A stretch of 64,000 nucleotides of DNA from Haliaeetus albicilla (taxonomy: Eukaryota > Chordata > Aves > Accipitriformes > Accipitridae). A program made the position numbers and the translations under genes. The notes under the pieces were generated by a model that saw nothing but the letters and a program-made list of their open reading frames with translations, searched no databases and was not told the origin of the DNA. The stretch is taken from NCBI RefSeq assembly GCF_947461875.1, contig NC_091491.1, positions 3,852,364 to 3,916,363 of the forward strand, given 5' to 3'. The first letter of the stretch is position 1; every line of letters begins with the position of its first letter. Below, piece by piece: positions 61,189 to 64,000 of the stretch.

Positions 61189-64000
61189 CTGGAAGAGAAA
61201 AAAGGTTTAGCATTAAGTTACTACCTTGGTATAGCCATGAACAGCTTTTGTGAAAATTGCAAGAGATACTAGGTTTCACCTACCTTTTTGTGACAGTACA
61301 ACCACGCCACCCAAAAATGGCATGGCACGTAAATTCTTGCCCATCTTCAATTAAACCCCGCAGGCTTCCTGAAGAAGCCCTGCAGCACTCAGGTGCTTGG
61401 TATCTTGTCTTCGAGGTCCATTTAAAACTTACTGTTTTGAGAACTCAACTTTTGAGCCCCTCATACAGTTTAAGGCACGATGAACTTGCCTGCTCCTGGT
61501 AGCTCTGCTAGAGTTGCAGCTTCAGTACTCACTCTCACCAGCTTTGCTTCCAGAGCCCTAACTTATTCCACTGAGCTTGGCAGCTATCGCTATTTCAAGC
61601 TTAGCATCACATGTGAGGCGTCTGAGCTTTATCTTTATCCTTGTAGAGTTAAAAAAAGCTACCTGTCTAGCAATTAGCCTAGTCCTGTCTAGCAGCAAGG
61701 CTGTATGCCACCCAGCAGGCAGAGCTAACACATTCGAGATGGACACTACTGAAATCAGACATGGCTCATCCACAGCCACACTTAACACAGAAGATATCAA
61801 TAAACCACCTTCTTTTCTGCTGAGCCACAGTCTACTTCTGTAAACCTTTAAATGCATACCCTTAAATTATGTTTCTAGTATGGCTTGCAACAAAACACAG
61901 TTTAATTAATACCGCTTCATTGCATTTGCAACAGGCTGGTGTGTTAGGATGTCAGTAGTGAAACAAAGTTTATTCCATTTTTAACAGCTAAAATGCAGAA
62001 TGGTTAGTTCACCTCACATACAGATACCCAGCTTGTGGGTGGATATACCTTAAAAACTCAAGACCAGTTTTCTACCGTTAAAGGAATTATCATTTCTAAT
62101 ACTTCAGATATTCTTCTTTCTGGGAGACTGTTTGAACTTCAAGCCCAAGGACTCCCAAGAAGGGCTAGACCTTCAAAGCCTTTTTAGTATTATTGTACTA
62201 GTTTGAAGCAAAACAGTAAGCTCTTATCAGCTGTGCTCTGTACAAGCTCTGAGATGACCACACCTCAGCTGCTCCGTTCTGCCTACTTGCAGCTTGTGAT
62301 AAAGAGGGTGTTTTACTACACTTCCCCTTCGCCCCAGCTTTCAGGCAACGCACGCGAGTAACAAGTAACCTCTAAGCTACAGCACACCAAGTTAACAGAA
62401 CGAGCTTCACAAAAGGCACGTCAATGGACTATTTATATCACCCAGTGAATCAAGACAGACAGATCTTGGTACAGTTTAAGGTTGAGACTCAAAAGCAAGT
62501 CAGTTTTAGCTCCTTGGGTCTGCTGAAGGAGAGCCTTTCTTGCAGATGATTCAGACTTCATGCATGGTTCTCTGGGCGCTCTGCATTTAAGTCCTTTGTC
62601 CTAAAGGACACTATTTCATTGAAGTTACCGTGCTCTTTCAAGAGAGGACTTCACCATTTGAAGCTTTTTAATGTTTAAGGGCTCATTTCATAACTAGTTG
62701 ACAGAGAGTTAACACTGATCTTTTGGTAAACTTAAGGTCTACTCAGCTTTTCTTCTTCAAAAGATTTCACAAGAGATAAGACTACAAGCAGAACAGATTT
62801 AAATGTAATTCTTGAAGCTAGGCATCAAGCTAGTTACCGTGACTGACTAGCTGAAGCTGTTCTTCCAAGGCAGAATACCTACACTTCCTGCGACGCCACA
62901 CAGTGAACAGTTTCATTCAGAGACAGCTCCCTTTACATCCATCCACCTGACAATAAAGCCAGGAAACTTTCAGGTGAAAGATAAGTGTTTTATCAGCTCT
63001 CCCAAGAGAAAACTGTCTTAATGCTACAGCTATAAAAAAATCAAATCCTACCTCCTTGACAGGTCGGAACTCTTACTCAGGTTTAAGTCAGCGTTTGAGG
63101 TCCAGCACCACAGAATCCAACCACACATTCTTTAGCAACATGGATTCGCTTAGGAGATTTCAGATTTAAGTTCATTTCTCCCTTTCACACCTTTATTTGG
63201 GTAGTATTCTCTAGGCCCAAAACTCTGGTATTTGTACATCAGCTAGGCAGGGCTATATGCAACCCAATCACACCCCTGCAGGCAGAGAAGGTTTGAAGAT
63301 GTAAGAGTTTCATCTGGTAGAGCTGGAGAGACTTACTATGATGTTGCATTTCCTTTTGCTAGGGCTGCAAGCTTAACAAGTGCAAAATCATTTATCAAGC
63401 AATCCATTTCCTTGTTAGTTTGGTAGAGGAGGGTAGTTTGAGTGCCAAGTACTCCGCCTGGCAGTAACTCACAGCACTATACTCAAACATTGTTGACAGA
63501 ACAAACCAAGTCCTAGCAGATGGCAGACCTCTTAGGGAGGCCTGGACTTAGCCACTGAATCAAAGTTGCTTAGGTATTGCAAGACAGATTTATCTTAATC
63601 ATGATCAAACTGCCATCTGCTAGGCATCACCTCTGCGGCATCCAACCATAGTTAGTAGTGGAAGATGCGGTCATTTTTAAACTTGAGGCCATTTTCAAAG
63701 GCTAGATATTCCTTTGAAAAGATTTAGTTGATTGGCACTGGAGCTCTGAAGAAAGCTTGAAGAAGCTTTTTGATGGAGGCGTGACCATTAGTGAGGTCTT
63801 TAAGTATACAAGCACTTTCTGCTAACGTTTCATCTTTTAATCTCAACAGATCCAAGTGCATGAACCAAGTCTGCTTCAAGCACAAAACCAGGAAGATGAC
63901 TCTAACCGTGACAATCTCTGCATTTGATTACACAAGAGCATCACCAGCCAAGAGTGGTACTTGCTTTGCCCAGTCAGTAAGGCTAATGGTAACTTCTTGG
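61189..64000 (-). other. CLTC intron 1 (partial)
   Basis: 2.8 kb running off the right edge. The minus strand was searched for a first exon encoding MAQILPIRFQ and no match was seen, so the CLTC promoter and first exon lie outside the window. Confidence 0.8.

Overview
The window is vertebrate nuclear DNA, almost certainly from a bird. It holds intron-rich genes with GT-AG splice sites, a CpG-island promoter, a chicken-repeat-1 (CR1) LINE tail, and two solo LTRs of an avian endogenous-retrovirus type. There are no bacterial, phage or CRISPR features. Gene order and orientation match the block known from human 17q23: CLTC, PTRH2 and VMP1, here read as VMP1(-), PTRH2(+), CLTC(-).

Bases 1 to about 32,200 are the 5' half of VMP1 on the minus strand. 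A noncoding first exon lies in the CpG island and five coding exons follow, giving residues 1-194. The remaining exons lie to the left of base 1. The introns are AT-rich and hold a CR1 fragment, a solo LTR, homopolymer tracts and one CpG-rich patch of unknown meaning.

Bases about 31,400-32,560 are a CpG island that acts as a divergent promoter. The first-exon donors of VMP1 (left) and PTRH2 (right) are only about 200 bp apart, with ETS, GC-box and E2F-like motifs between them. PTRH2 is a single-coding-exon gene of 172 residues (32,967-33,485).

Bases about 35,000-64,000 carry CLTC (clathrin heavy chain) on the minus strand, tail-to-tail with PTRH2. All coding exons except the first are present. 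Without the 21-nt microexon they sum to 1,661 codons plus stop. With the 14-residue first exon known from mammals, this gives 1,675 residues, the usual length, so the exon model is phase-consistent throughout. The 21-nt microexon (VDAIKEK, 40,825-40,845) lies just before the C-terminal tail and has RBFOX-like and MBNL-like motifs in the downstream intron.

The three genes do not form one pathway. VMP1 is an ER membrane scramblase needed for autophagosome formation, PTRH2 is a mitochondrial peptidyl-tRNA hydrolase and apoptosis regulator, and CLTC builds the clathrin triskelion. I found no new biological system. The points most worth a second look are the CLTC microexon and its flanking motifs, the two nearly identical solo LTRs with perfect 5-bp target duplications, an overlapping upstream ORF at the VMP1 start, and an unusual G14/C12 inverted repeat in the CpG island.
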